From Hymenobacter algoricola (GTDB lineage Bacteria > Bacteroidota > Bacteroidia > Cytophagales > Hymenobacteraceae): 64,000 bases of DNA. The notes under the pieces are model-generated. The model searched no databases. It had not been told where the DNA came from and saw nothing but the letters and a program-made list of their open reading frames with translations. The stretch is taken from contig NZ_BAABDH010000105.1 of the NCBI RefSeq assembly GCF_039539525.1, positions 13,772-77,771 on the forward strand, read 5' to 3'. The stretch's first letter is position 1. The number at the start of each line of letters is the position of its first letter. A program made the translations under genes and the position numbers. Positions 7,504-15,027 of this stretch are shown piece by piece.

Positions 7504-8802
7504 TCAGGGCCGCAGCGCCTGCACGGGACCGGAGTCGCGCACCAGCACCAAGTACTGCACGTAGGCCGCGGCGGGCAGGCTGGGGTTGAACTTCATCTGC
7601 TGAGCGGCCGGAATTCCCGGGGCGTACGTAACCCGAATCGGTTGGTGGCGGGTGGCGGCCGCCGGCGCATCGAGGCGGAACAGGGTGAGGCTGTGCGGGG
7701 CTGCCTGGGCCTTCAGCTCCCCAATGCCCTCAATGACCGTCAGCGGCCCGTCGTGGTTGAACTTGTTGGTGCTGCCGTACACCTGGCCCGGCGTGCGCCA
7801 GGGGGCGGGCAGGCCGCTGTTGGGGTAGAGCATCTGGCAGCCCGAAAACGCGCACATGATGGATACCACTTTGTCGTGCTGGGGCAGGCTGCTTTGCCGC
7901 ACCAGCCCCGCAAACATCGTCTGTCCCCCTTGCAGCGGGCTTTGCAGCACGTGCGCGAGCCCCCAGAGGCCGTACATCTTCTGGCCCGCCAACGCTTTGG
8001 TCTGGCTCAGGGCCCGAAAGTTGGCGAAGATGCTCTGCTCCCGGCTCAGCCCATCGGCCCGGTACGTCAGGTTGGCCAGCAGGTGGAGCAGCGGCTCATA
8101 GGAAGCGCCCAGCGTAAAACGGTAGGTTTTGGAATGCTGCTTCAGCTCCGCAATAGTGCGCCGGGCCAGCATGGGCAGCGCGGGCGTCGAAGGCTGCCGC
8201 AGCATGGTCTGCAGCGAATCGCCCTGCCGCCGCAATACTTCAGAATAACCCTTTTTATACAGCAGCCAGTGCAGATAATCCGCTACCAGAAGCTTATCCT
8301 GCACTTCATCGAGGCCGACAAATACCATCTGCCGCTTTGGAGGCAGGCTCTGATTCAGGGCCCGCAGTTTCCGGAATTTGTTCAGCAGATCCTTGTTCGC
8401 CCACTGCGACTCATCCCGCACCCAGCTGCCAAACACCAGCTGCAGCGTACTATCGTTGCCGGTGCGCAGGTACTGATTCAGATAGTGAGCCTTGGCGCAG
8501 TCGAACTCGCCCACGTAGTAGCGCACCCCGGCCCGCTGGTTGAGGTGCTTGAACAGCTCGTAGTCTACTTCCTGCGGCCGGGCTACGCCGTGGGCCTCAC
8601 CCAGCAGAAACAGCTGGTTTTGGTAGAATGCCGCGTCGAACAGCCGGAAATCCACTGTCGTACCAGGCTCAATGACTTCGTGGGGCACCCCGGCGAATAC
8701 CGGTTCGGCGGTGACTACCGGGGCCTGAGCCCGGACGGCTGCGCTGGCGGTTAGCAGCAGCCCCAGCAGCAGGGGGCGAACAAAGCAGAAGAAGATTTTC
8801 AT
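7504..8802 (-). CDS. Secreted protein with GEAHG motif, erythromycin-esterase/TIKI-like
   Basis: 432 residues with a signal peptide (MKIFFCFVRPLLLGLLLTASAAVRAQA). Residues 64-72 read LFLLGEAHG. The GEAHG/GExxHG element marks the superfamily that includes erythromycin esterase, ChaN-like and TIKI/TraB proteins, where the Glu and His are catalytic or bind metal. A second hydrophobic strand VRYYVGEFDCAKAHYLNQYL and a later MYGLWGLAHVLQ (with a His) fit the fold. The substrate is unknown; antibiotic resistance should not be assumed. A TATCCTTG box lies 7 nt before the start. It stands alone, convergent with nothing, between the kinase and the ribosomal cluster. Confidence 0.65.
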   Translation of the reverse strand: MKIFFCFVRPLLLGLLLTASAAVRAQAPVVTAEPVFAGVPHEVIEPGTTVDFRLFDAAFYQNQLFLLGEAHGVARPQEVDYELFKHLNQRAGVRYYVGEFDCAKAHYLNQYLRTGNDSTLQLVFGSWVRDESQWANKDLLNKFRKLRALNQSLPPKRQMVFVGLDEVQDKLLVADYLHWLLYKKGYSEVLRRQGDSLQTMLRQPSTPALPMLARRTIAELKQHSKTYRFTLGASYEPLLHLLANLTYRADGLSREQSIFANFRALSQTKALAGQKMYGLWGLAHVLQSPLQGGQTMFAGLVRQSSLPQHDKVVSIMCAFSGCQMLYPNSGLPAPWRTPGQVYGSTNKFNHDGPLTVIEGIGELKAQAAPHSLTLFRLDAPAAATRHQPIRVTYAPGIPAAQQMKFNPSLPAAAYVQYLVLVRDSGPVQALRP

Positions 8803-8942
8803 GGCGCAGCAAGGATAGGTTAATAGACCAAAGCACGGTCTGCTGCGCCCTGTTCCCTACCACATTTTCCCGAACCGCAGCAAAATCCCGATGAACTGCC
8901 GTAAAAAGTGCCTGAGCTTTGAAAAACGCTCACCACAGCGCC

Positions 8943-8978
8943 AAAAAAAAAGGGACGCACCTTACGGCACGTCCCTTT
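8943..8978 (-). terminator. Terminator at the end of the ribosomal supercluster
   Basis: Arms AAAGGGACG/CGTCCCTTT followed on the minus strand by nine T. It lies about 25 nt past the rplQ stop. The remaining gap to the gene starting at 8802 holds only the weak -7 box at 8810-8817. Confidence 0.9.
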
Positions 8979-9001
8979 CCGGTAGTCAGCTGCGGTCGTT
9001 A

Positions 9002-9586
9002 CTACGAAGCAGCTTCTTCGTTTTTCTCGTCGCGGGTTTCGCCTTCTTTCAGCGTCTCGGTCGGAGCGTCGGTGGCAGCAGCAGCTTCTTCGCTTACTAC
9101 GGCCGCCGGAGCAGCAGTAGTAGCGGCGGTAGCCGCCGTGTCAGTCGTATCGGCTTTCTTCTTGCTGCGCGAGCGACGGGTCGTGGTCTTCGCCTCGCCG
9201 GCAGCCTTAGCCTCCAGCATGGTGTCGTTGTAGTCGACCAGCTCGATGATGCACATGTCGGCGTTGTCGCCCAGACGCGTGTCGCTCATCTTGATGATGC
9301 GGGTGTAGCCACCGGGACGGTCCGCAATTTTGCCGGCTACCGAATCAAACAGCTCCTTGATGGACTCTTTGTTCTGCAGCGTAGCAAATACGGTCCGACG
9401 CGAGTGCGTGGTGTCGCTCTTGGCTTTGGTCAGCAGGGGCTCTACGAACTTGCGCAGGGCTTTGGCTTTGGCAACCGTCGTCGAGATGCGCTTGTGCACA
9501 ATCAGCGACGAGGCCATGTTCGAAAGCATGGCGTTGCGGTGCGAAGCCGTCCGGCCCAGGTGGTTGATTTTTTTACCGTGTCTCAT
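9002..9586 (-). CDS. rplQ: 50S ribosomal protein L17
   Basis: 194 residues. The core (residues 1-123; MRHGKKINHLGRTASHRNAML at the start, IRLGDNADMCIIELVDY-like end) is L17, which sits by the polypeptide exit tunnel. The C-terminal 70 residues form an added low-complexity tail: a basic KTTTRRSRSKKK part (about 133-144), then an Ala/Thr- and finally Glu-rich acidic end. E. coli L17 has about 127 residues. The same basic motif occurs in the tail of L22 in this window. Last gene of the alpha cluster, 198 nt after rpoA with hairpins between. Confidence 0.98.
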   Translation of the reverse strand: MRHGKKINHLGRTASHRNAMLSNMASSLIVHKRISTTVAKAKALRKFVEPLLTKAKSDTTHSRRTVFATLQNKESIKELFDSVAGKIADRPGGYTRIIKMSDTRLGDNADMCIIELVDYNDTMLEAKAAGEAKTTTRRSRSKKKADTTDTAATAATTAAPAAVVSEEAAAATDAPTETLKEGETRDEKNEEAAS

Positions 9587-9703
9587 GGTACTTGCTTAAA
9601 AAAGCGGATGCATGGGCTTGCGGGCGTGGCCACGGCGGGCGGCTGGTAAGGTAGCCACCTCATTAGAACCACTGCCCCTCGGGGCCCATTGGTGAAAAAA
9701 GGG

Positions 9704-9780
9704 ATTAAAAAAGAAATGTGCTGATCAAGGCTGGCCGCCGGCTGCTTGCGCAGCACTGGACTCATTCTCAATCAGCACAT
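9704..9780 (-). terminator. Attenuator-like hairpin between rpoA and rplQ
   Basis: On the minus strand ATGTGCTGAT pairs with ATCAGCACAT across 45 nt that can fold further, followed by TTCTTTTTT. It begins 4 nt after the rpoA stop. A second hairpin (9667-9693, ACCACTGCCCC/GGGGC..GGTG) lies between it and rplQ. Because rplQ follows without a clear promoter, partial termination is more likely than complete. Confidence 0.6.
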
Positions 9781-9784
9781 CCGG

Positions 9785-10774
9785 CTATTCTTCGTCGAGC
9801 TTGTACTTGCTCAGGTCCATCCCGAAGGTCAGACCTTTCTCTTCTACAAGGTTCTCCAGTTCGGTCAGCGACTTCTTACCGAAGTTGCGGAACTTCATCA
9901 TGTCGCTCATGTCCAGCTGCACCAGGTCGCCGAGCGACTTGATGTCGGCAGCCTTGAGGCAGTTGTAAGCACGTACGCTCAGGTCCATATCCGCCAGCGG
10001 CGTCTTCAGAACTTTGCGCATGTGCAGCGTCTCCTCGTCCACGGTTTCCTCTTCCTCAGCTTTAGCCGTCTCGAAGGTCATCGTGTTGTCCGAGAACAGC
10101 ATGAAGTGTTGAATCAGGATGTTGGCTGCGCCTTTCAAGGCTTCCTCGGGGTGGATCGAACCATCCGTCTGAATCTCGATGAGCAGCTTCTCGTAGTCGG
10201 TCTTTTGCTCTACGCGGGTGTTCTCAATGCTGTACTTCACGTTTTTGATGGGCGTGAAGATGGCATCAATGGCAATTTGACCGAATATCTGGTCGGCAGG
10301 GCGGTTTTCTTCGGCGGGTACGTAGCCGCGGCCTTTCTGCACCGTGAACTCGAACTCCAGCTCTACGCTCGGGTCGATGTGGCAGATAACCAGATCCGTG
10401 TTCAGGACCTCGAAACCGGTGGTGAACTTATTGATGTCGCCCGCCGAGAAAGCATCCTGGCCCTTGATGCGGACCGTGATTTTATCCTCAATTGCGTCGC
10501 TGACCTTCTTGAAGCGAACCTGCTTCAGGTTCAGGATGATTTCGGACATGTCCTCAATCACACCCTCAATGGTCATGAATTCATGCAGCACGCTGGCCGT
10601 CCGAACCGACGTAATGGCGTAGCCCTCCAGCGACGACAGCAGGATGCGGCGCAGTGCGTTGCCGATCGTGACGCCGTAGCCTTTCTCCAGCGGTTTAAAT
10701 TCAAACGTTCCGTAGAAGTCGTCGGATTTCTCCATCACAACCTTCTCCGGCATTTGAAAAGCTAAGATTGACAT
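9785..10774 (-). CDS. rpoA: DNA-directed RNA polymerase subunit alpha
   Basis: 329 residues, normal length. The N-terminal domain, which dimerises and nucleates the polymerase, shows GNALRRILLSSLEGYAIT near residues 38-55. The C-terminal domain, which contacts promoter DNA and activators, shows the SVRAYNCLKAADIKSLGDL helix-hairpin-helix region near residue 265. The two are joined by an acidic linker (AEEEETVDEETL). Order rpsM-rpsK-rpsD-rpoA-rplQ is the classic alpha operon. Confidence 0.99.
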   Translation of the reverse strand: MSILAFQMPEKVVMEKSDDFYGTFEFKPLEKGYGVTIGNALRRILLSSLEGYAITSVRTASVLHEFMTIEGVIEDMSEIILNLKQVRFKKVSDAIEDKITVRIKGQDAFSAGDINKFTTGFEVLNTDLVICHIDPSVELEFEFTVQKGRGYVPAEENRPADQIFGQIAIDAIFTPIKNVKYSIENTRVEQKTDYEKLLIEIQTDGSIHPEEALKGAANILIQHFMLFSDNTMTFETAKAEEEETVDEETLHMRKVLKTPLADMDLSVRAYNCLKAADIKSLGDLVQLDMSDMMKFRNFGKKSLTELENLVEEKGLTFGMDLSKYKLDEE

Positions 10775-10813
10775 AAGTGGGGCTTTAAAATTACAACAGG
10801 GAAAGAATCGAAG

Positions 10814-10840
10814 AAAAAGGGCCCGGCCGCAGCCGGGTCC
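10814..10840 (-). terminator. Attenuator-like hairpin between rpsD and rpoA
   Basis: On the minus strand GGACCCGGC, a 4-nt loop (TGCG) and GCCGGGCCC are followed by TTTTTC, a full intrinsic-terminator layout, 6 nt past the rpsD stop and 40 nt before rpoA. Since rpoA must be expressed, it probably terminates only part of the transcripts. Confidence 0.65.
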
Positions 10841-10846
10841 TTAGGA

Positions 10847-11452
10847 TTACTTCGAGTAAAGCTCGACGATGAGCTGCTCCGTGATTTTCTCCGGAATCAG
10901 GTCGCGGGCAGGGGCGTTCAGGAACTTGCCTACCATCTCCTTACCGTCCCACTCCAGCCACGAGAAAGCGCGGGCATTGCGGGAAGAAAGGCTCGTCGTA
11001 ATAGCTTCCAGCGACTTCGACTTCTCCCGAACCGCGACGATGTCGCCGGCCCGGAGCTTAACCGAAGAGATGTTGACTACGTCGCCGTTTACCGTGATGT
11101 GACGGTGCAGCACCAGCTGACGGGCAGCACGGCGCGTTGGAGCAATGCCCAAACGGTACACCGTGTTGTCGAGACGCGACTCGAGCAGGGCCAGCAGGTT
11201 CTCACCCGTGATGCCCGGCAGAGCAGCAGCTTTGTGGAAAAGGTTTTCGAATTGCTTTTCCAGGATGCCGTACATGTACTTCACCTTTTGCTTCTCCATC
11301 AGCTGCACCGCGTATTCGCTCTGCTTCTTACGACGGCCACGACCGTGCTGACCTGGAGGATAGTTCTTTTTGTTGAGCGCTTTGCTCGGACCGAAGATCG
11401 GCTCTGCGAAGCGACGAGCAATCTTGGATTTGGGACCGGTATAACGTGCCAT
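10847..11452 (-). CDS. rpsD: 30S ribosomal protein S4
   Basis: 201 residues. Primary 16S rRNA-binding protein and part of the mRNA entry site. The S4 RNA-binding motif is at RLDNTVYRLGIAPTRRAARQLVLHRHITVNG (about 93-123; shown here only as a landmark by its first residues RLDNTVYRLG). The N-terminus (MARYTGPKSKIARRF) has no zinc-binding cysteines. In enterobacteria S4 represses its own operon by binding its mRNA, and here the 128-nt gap just upstream is strongly structured. Confidence 0.98.
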   Translation of the reverse strand: MARYTGPKSKIARRFAEPIFGPSKALNKKNYPPGQHGRGRRKKQSEYAVQLMEKQKVKYMYGILEKQFENLFHKAAALPGITGENLLALLESRLDNTVYRLGIAPTRRAARQLVLHRHITVNGDVVNISSVKLRAGDIVAVREKSKSLEAITTSLSSRNARAFSWLEWDGKEMVGKFLNAPARDLIPEKITEQLIVELYSK

Positions 11453-11482
11453 TTCGGGGATGTTGAGTTTTGAAGGGGTTGA

Positions 11483-11570
11483 ACCACGCGTGTCGGGCTT
11501 CTCAGACGCCGCTTACTCAAAGTAAGCGCATCAGAAACCCGACACGGGTGGTCAGCACGGAGGCTGACCA
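11483..11570 (-). promoter_or_regulatory. Structured leader between rpsK and rpsD
   Basis: Positions 11483-11552 form a long imperfect hairpin: ACCAC/GTGGT, GTGTCGGG/CCCGACAC, TTCT/AGAA and GCTTACT/AGTAAGC around a CAA loop. Positions 11549-11570 form a second hairpin, TGGTCAGC/GCTGACCA. The two share bases 11549-11552, so they cannot both be complete at once. No T-run follows. A role in autoregulation by S4 is an inference from position. Confidence 0.6.
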
Positions 11571-11580
11571 GTTCAGTATA

Positions 11581-11973
11581 TCAGACGCGACGACGCTTAG
11601 GTGGACGGCAGCCGTTGTGCGGCAGCGGGGTCACGTCGCGGATGGTAGTTACCTCAATGCCCACATTCTGGAGCGTACGGATGGCCGACTCGCGGCCAGC
11701 ACCCGGACCCTTCACGAACACCTCGGCTTTGCGCAGACCCAGGTCGTGGGCGACTTTGGCGCAATCCGTGGCAGCCATCTGGGCCGCGTAGGGAGTGTTC
11801 TTTTTGGAGCCTTTGAACCCCATCTTACCAGCCGAGGCCCAGGAGATAACCTGGCCGTTGTTGTTGGTAATGGAGATGATGATGTTGTTGAACGAAGCCT
11901 TGATGTGAATCTGGCCTACTGCCTCAACAACGACAACGCGCTTTTTGGCTTTGTCTTTTCTTTTTTGTGCCAT
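11581..11973 (-). CDS. rpsK: 30S ribosomal protein S11
   Basis: 130 residues, normal length. Platform protein of the 30S subunit near the mRNA exit. Typical segments are IHIKASFNNIIISITNNNG, GFKGSKKNTPYAAQMAA and the C-terminal VTPLPHNGCRPPKRRRV. A lysine-rich N-terminus (AQKRKDKAKKR) is normal for the family. It stands between two gaps that both contain strong hairpins. Confidence 0.98.
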   Translation of the reverse strand: MAQKRKDKAKKRVVVVEAVGQIHIKASFNNIIISITNNNGQVISWASAGKMGFKGSKKNTPYAAQMAATDCAKVAHDLGLRKAEVFVKGPGAGRESAIRTLQNVGIEVTTIRDVTPLPHNGCRPPKRRRV

Positions 11974-12003
11974 CTGGTTATCGCAAAAAATGCGGAAGGT
12001 GTA

Positions 12004-12041
12004 GAAGCCTGTTCCGGTGAGCTTTCACCCGAACAGGCTTC
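12004..12041 (-). other. Strong hairpin between rpsM and rpsK
   Basis: 17-bp arms with one mismatch (start GAAGCCTGTTC, complement GAACAGGCTTC) and a 4-nt loop, lying 15 nt after the rpsM stop. It has no T-run, so it is better explained as an RNA-processing, mRNA-stability or protein-binding element than as a terminator. Confidence 0.7.
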
Positions 12042-12056
12042 GATTCCCGCTACAAT

Positions 12057-12434
12057 TTATTTAGTAGCTTTCTTCTTGTTCGCAACGGTCTTCCGCTTGC
12101 CCTTACGGGTACGGGAGTTGTTCTTGGTGCGCTGCCCACGAACTGGTAGACCCTTCCGGTGACGCAAGCCGCGGTAGCAGCCGATGTCCATCAGACGCTT
12201 GATGTTCAGCTGCACTTCCGAGCGCAGAACACCTTCGGTCTTGATTTCGGCAGCAATGATGCTACGGATTTCGCCGGCTTCTGCTTCCGTCCAGTCCTTC
12301 ACCTTCTTGCTCAGGTCGATGCCGGCCTTGGTCAAGATGCGTTGTGCGGATGGACGGCCGATGCCGAAAATGTACGTCAGCGCGATTTCGCCGCGCTTGT
12401 TGTCTGGGATGTCTACCCCTGCAATACGAGCCAT
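12057..12434 (-). CDS. rpsM: 30S ribosomal protein S13
   Basis: 125 residues. Head protein of the 30S subunit that contacts the P-site tRNA and 50S bridge. Signatures are ARIAGVDIPDNKRGEIALTYI at the start (first residues ARIAGVDIP) and RGLRHRKGLPVRGQRTKNN near the end, with a lysine-rich tail (KGKRKTVANKKKATK). Follows rpmJ by 24 nt. Confidence 0.98.
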   Translation of the reverse strand: MARIAGVDIPDNKRGEIALTYIFGIGRPSAQRILTKAGIDLSKKVKDWTEAEAGEIRSIIAAEIKTEGVLRSEVQLNIKRLMDIGCYRGLRHRKGLPVRGQRTKNNSRTRKGKRKTVANKKKATK

Positions 12435-12458
12435 GTGCTTTTTTAAAAAGTCTGGTGC

Positions 12459-12575
12459 TTAACCCTGACGCTGTTTGAAGCGTGGGTTCTTTTTGTTGAT
12501 GACGTAGAGTTTGCCGTTGCGGCGAACCAGCTTACAGTCAACGCTGCGCTTTTTGACCGAGGTTTTAACTTTCAT
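12459..12575 (-). CDS. rpmJ: 50S ribosomal protein L36, zinc-free form
   Basis: 38 residues, ATG at 12575 and TAA at 12459-12461: MKVKTSVKKRSVDCKLVRRN and ending NPRFKQRQG. Of the C-x2-C-x12-C-x4-H zinc ligands of the standard form only one Cys (residue 14) remains, so this copy should fold without zinc. Position between infA and rpsM is standard. Confidence 0.95.
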   Translation of the reverse strand: MKVKTSVKKRSVDCKLVRRNGKLYVINKKNPRFKQRQG

Positions 12576-12581
12576 TGGGAA

Positions 12582-12687
12582 GAGGGACTTAGGGTCTGAG
12601 GGACTTAGGGCCTTGGTTGAAGAACTTACGTCTGGTCAGCATCTGGTTATCGAAGCGGTAACCAAGCCCCCAAGACCCTAAGTCCCC
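12582..12687. repeat. Inverted pair of short repeats between infA and rpmJ
   Basis: GAGGGACTTAGGG occurs twice in tandem, 16 nt apart (12582-12594 and 12598-12610), followed by CCTTGGTT. The complement follows downstream: AACCAAG and CCCTAAGTCCCC (12676-12687). The arms can form an imperfect hairpin of about 30 bp that fills the entire gap between infA and rpmJ. It looks like a small dispersed repeat rather than a terminator. Confidence 0.75.
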
Positions 12688-12694
12688 AAGACCC

Positions 12695-12913
12695 CTATTT
12701 GTAACGGTAAACGATGCGGCCCTTTGACAAGTCGTAGGGCGACATTTCCAGCTTCACCTTATCTCCCGGCAGGATCTTGATGTAGTGCATCCGCATTTTT
12801 CCGGAAATGTGCGCCACCAGGGTGTGCCCGTTTTCCAGCTCCACGCGAAACATTGCGTTGGAAAGTGCTTCGAGAATTACTCCGTCCTGCTCAATGGAGG
12901 ATTGTTTGGCCAT
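12695..12913 (-). CDS. infA: Translation initiation factor IF-1
   Basis: 72 residues, the standard length. OB-fold protein that binds the A site of the 30S subunit during initiation. Signatures: GVILEALSNAMFRVELENGH, then HISGKMRMHYIKILPGDKV and the end SKGRIVYRYK. Starts 4 nt after map. Confidence 0.99.
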   Translation of the reverse strand: MAKQSSIEQDGVILEALSNAMFRVELENGHTLVAHISGKMRMHYIKILPGDKVKLEMSPYDLSKGRIVYRYK

Positions 12914-12917
12914 AAGG

Positions 12918-13688
12918 CTACTGTAAGGCTTTTTCTATGTATTCGAAGGAGGTCAGAATTTCCGCCTTGTCTTTGCGTATTACTACCGTGTGCTCGAAGT
13001 GCGCCGAAGGCTTCCGGTCTTTGGTCCGGATGGTCCAGCCATCCTTCTCCTGGATCACGCTTTTGGTGCCTAAGTTGATCATAGGCTCAATAGCAATGAC
13101 AAGACCTTCCTGCAGCTTGGTACCCGCCCCACGCTTACCGTAGTTGGGTACTTCCGGCGCTTCGTGCAGCTTCTTGCCTAGCCCGTGCCCGACCAGTTCC
13201 CGAACTACCCCATATCCTTTCTTCTCAACGAAGTTCTGGATGGCGTAACCGATGTCACCGATTCGGTTGCCGGCGAAGGCAGCTTCAATACCGAGGTACA
13301 ACGACTGCTTGGTGTCGGCCAGCAGCTGGAGCACTTCCGGGGCCACCTCCCCGATTGGGTAAGTGTAGGCGCTATCCGAATGATAGCCGTTGAGCAAAAC
13401 CCCGCAGTCAACCGAGACAATGTCGCCGCTCTTCAGCGGTTCGTCACTTGGAAAACCGTGCACCACCACCGAGTTGGGCGAGATGCAGAGGCTGTATTCA
13501 AAACCATTATACCCTTTGAAGGATGGTTGGCCGCCATTATCCCGGATGAATTCCTCCGCGCGACGGTCAAGCTGCCGCGTGGTGACTCCCTCCCTGATCA
13601 TGCCCGCTACCTCTCCGTGGGCTTGAGCCAGCACTTTCGCGCTGGCCCGGATGAGTTCTATTTCTTCTTCAGTCTTGTAAACAATCAT
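12918..13688 (-). CDS. map: Methionine aminopeptidase, type I
   Basis: 256 residues. Removes the initiator methionine from nascent proteins. The five metal ligands are visible: Asp in SVDCGVLLNG, Asp in GYHSDSAYTY, His in LVGHGLGKKLHEAPEVPNYG, Glu in VIAIEPMINLG and Glu in AHFEHTVVI. It is a type I enzyme without an N-terminal zinc-finger extension. Between secY (7 nt upstream) and infA (4 nt downstream), the usual place in bacterial spc clusters. Confidence 0.98.
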   Translation of the reverse strand: MIVYKTEEEIELIRASAKVLAQAHGEVAGMIREGVTTRQLDRRAEEFIRDNGGQPSFKGYNGFEYSLCISPNSVVVHGFPSDEPLKSGDIVSVDCGVLLNGYHSDSAYTYPIGEVAPEVLQLLADTKQSLYLGIEAAFAGNRIGDIGYAIQNFVEKKGYGVVRELVGHGLGKKLHEAPEVPNYGKRGAGTKLQEGLVIAIEPMINLGTKSVIQEKDGWTIRTKDRKPSAHFEHTVVIRKDKAEILTSFEYIEKALQ

Positions 13689-13695
13689 GACCGAA

Positions 13696-15015
13696 TTAGG
13701 AGGCCATAGCCACGTCCTGAGCTGAACGGCCGCGGAGCTTACCGGTTTTCATCATGCCATCGTAGTGACGCATCAGCAGGTAGCTTTCTACCTGGTTGAG
13801 CGTATCCAGTACCACGCCCACCATGATGATGAGCGAAGTACCGCCGTAGAAAGCTGAGAATGGCCGCGTGACACCCGCCAGCAGCGCGAAGGCCGGGAAG
13901 ATGGCAATCAGCGCCAGGGCAATAGCACCGGGCAGGGTAATACGAGTCAGAATCTCATCCATGTGCTCTGAGGTGTCACGACCGGGTTTCACCCCGGGCA
14001 CGAAACCACCACTCCGCTTCAGGTCATCGGCAATCTGGTTGGGATTGACGCTGATAGCCGTGTAGAAGTAGGTGAAGACAATGATGAGCGTGGCGAAAAC
14101 CACGTTGTACTGCCACGAAGTGTAGTCGGAGAACTTCTGACCGATGTAGCTAGCCGTTTCGCTATCCGCCTGCCAAACCGAAGCGAGGATAGCGGGAACG
14201 AACATCAAGGACTGAGCAAAGATGATCGGCATTACCCCAGCGGCATTCACCTTAAGAGGAATGAACTGGCGCTGGGCGTTCAGCTGCGTGGTGCCCCCAA
14301 CCTGCTTGGCATACTGCACCGGAATCCGGCGTACAGCCTGCGTCAGGACGATAACAGCCATTACAACCAGAAACAGCACTACCGCTTCGATCAGGAAGAT
14401 CAGCGAGCCGCGCATGCCTTTCGCCAGAGCTTCACCGATGATGGCACCGGGCAGACGGGACACAATCCCGATCATGATGATCATGGAAATACCGTTGCCA
14501 ATGCCCTTGTCCGTAATCTTCTCTCCCAGCCACATGCAAAACAGCGTGCCCGCGGTGATGATCATCATCGTCGAGACGGTGAAGAACGTGCCGGGGTTGA
14601 TGATTGCTTCCGCATTAATGGTGGCAATGAAGCCAACCGACTGCGCCATCACGATGGGGATGGTCAGAATGCGGGTGTACTGGTTGATTTTTTTACGACC
14701 GGATTCGCCTTCCTTCTGGAGCTTCTGGAAGTAAGGCACGGCAATCGTCAGCAGCTGCAGCACGATAGACGCCGAAATGTAGGGCATGATACCCAGAGCG
14801 AAAATCGAAGCGTGGCTGAAAGCACCGCCGAGCAACGTATCCAGAATACCGAACAGGCCTTCCGCGCCCTGCTTCAGCCGGGTCGGGTCGACACCGGGCA
14901 ATACCACGAAGGAGCCCAGCCGATAGATGGCAATGAAAAAAAGCGTATTCAGGATCCGCGCACGCAGATCCTGAATATCCCAAATGTTCTTTATCGTGGT
15001 GATAAACTTGTTCAT
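13696..15015 (-). CDS. secY: Preprotein translocase subunit SecY
   Basis: 439 residues, ten membrane spans. Forms the protein-conducting channel with SecE (42181-41987 here) and SecG. Family segments visible: IYRLGSFVVLPGVDP, the plug-region LGGAFSHASIFALGIMPYIS, GGTTQLNAQRQFIPLKVN-type loop with AGVMPIIFAQS, and the cytoplasmic loop SGGFVPGVKPGRDT. Placed after rplO and before map as usual. Confidence 0.98.
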   Translation of the reverse strand: MNKFITTIKNIWDIQDLRARILNTLFFIAIYRLGSFVVLPGVDPTRLKQGAEGLFGILDTLLGGAFSHASIFALGIMPYISASIVLQLLTIAVPYFQKLQKEGESGRKKINQYTRILTIPIVMAQSVGFIATINAEAIINPGTFFTVSTMMIITAGTLFCMWLGEKITDKGIGNGISMIIMIGIVSRLPGAIIGEALAKGMRGSLIFLIEAVVLFLVVMAVIVLTQAVRRIPVQYAKQVGGTTQLNAQRQFIPLKVNAAGVMPIIFAQSLMFVPAILASVWQADSETASYIGQKFSDYTSWQYNVVFATLIIVFTYFYTAISVNPNQIADDLKRSGGFVPGVKPGRDTSEHMDEILTRITLPGAIALALIAIFPAFALLAGVTRPFSAFYGGTSLIIMVGVVLDTLNQVESYLLMRHYDGMMKTGKLRGRSAQDVAMAS

Positions 15016-15027
15016 TGCCAGGTAGGC

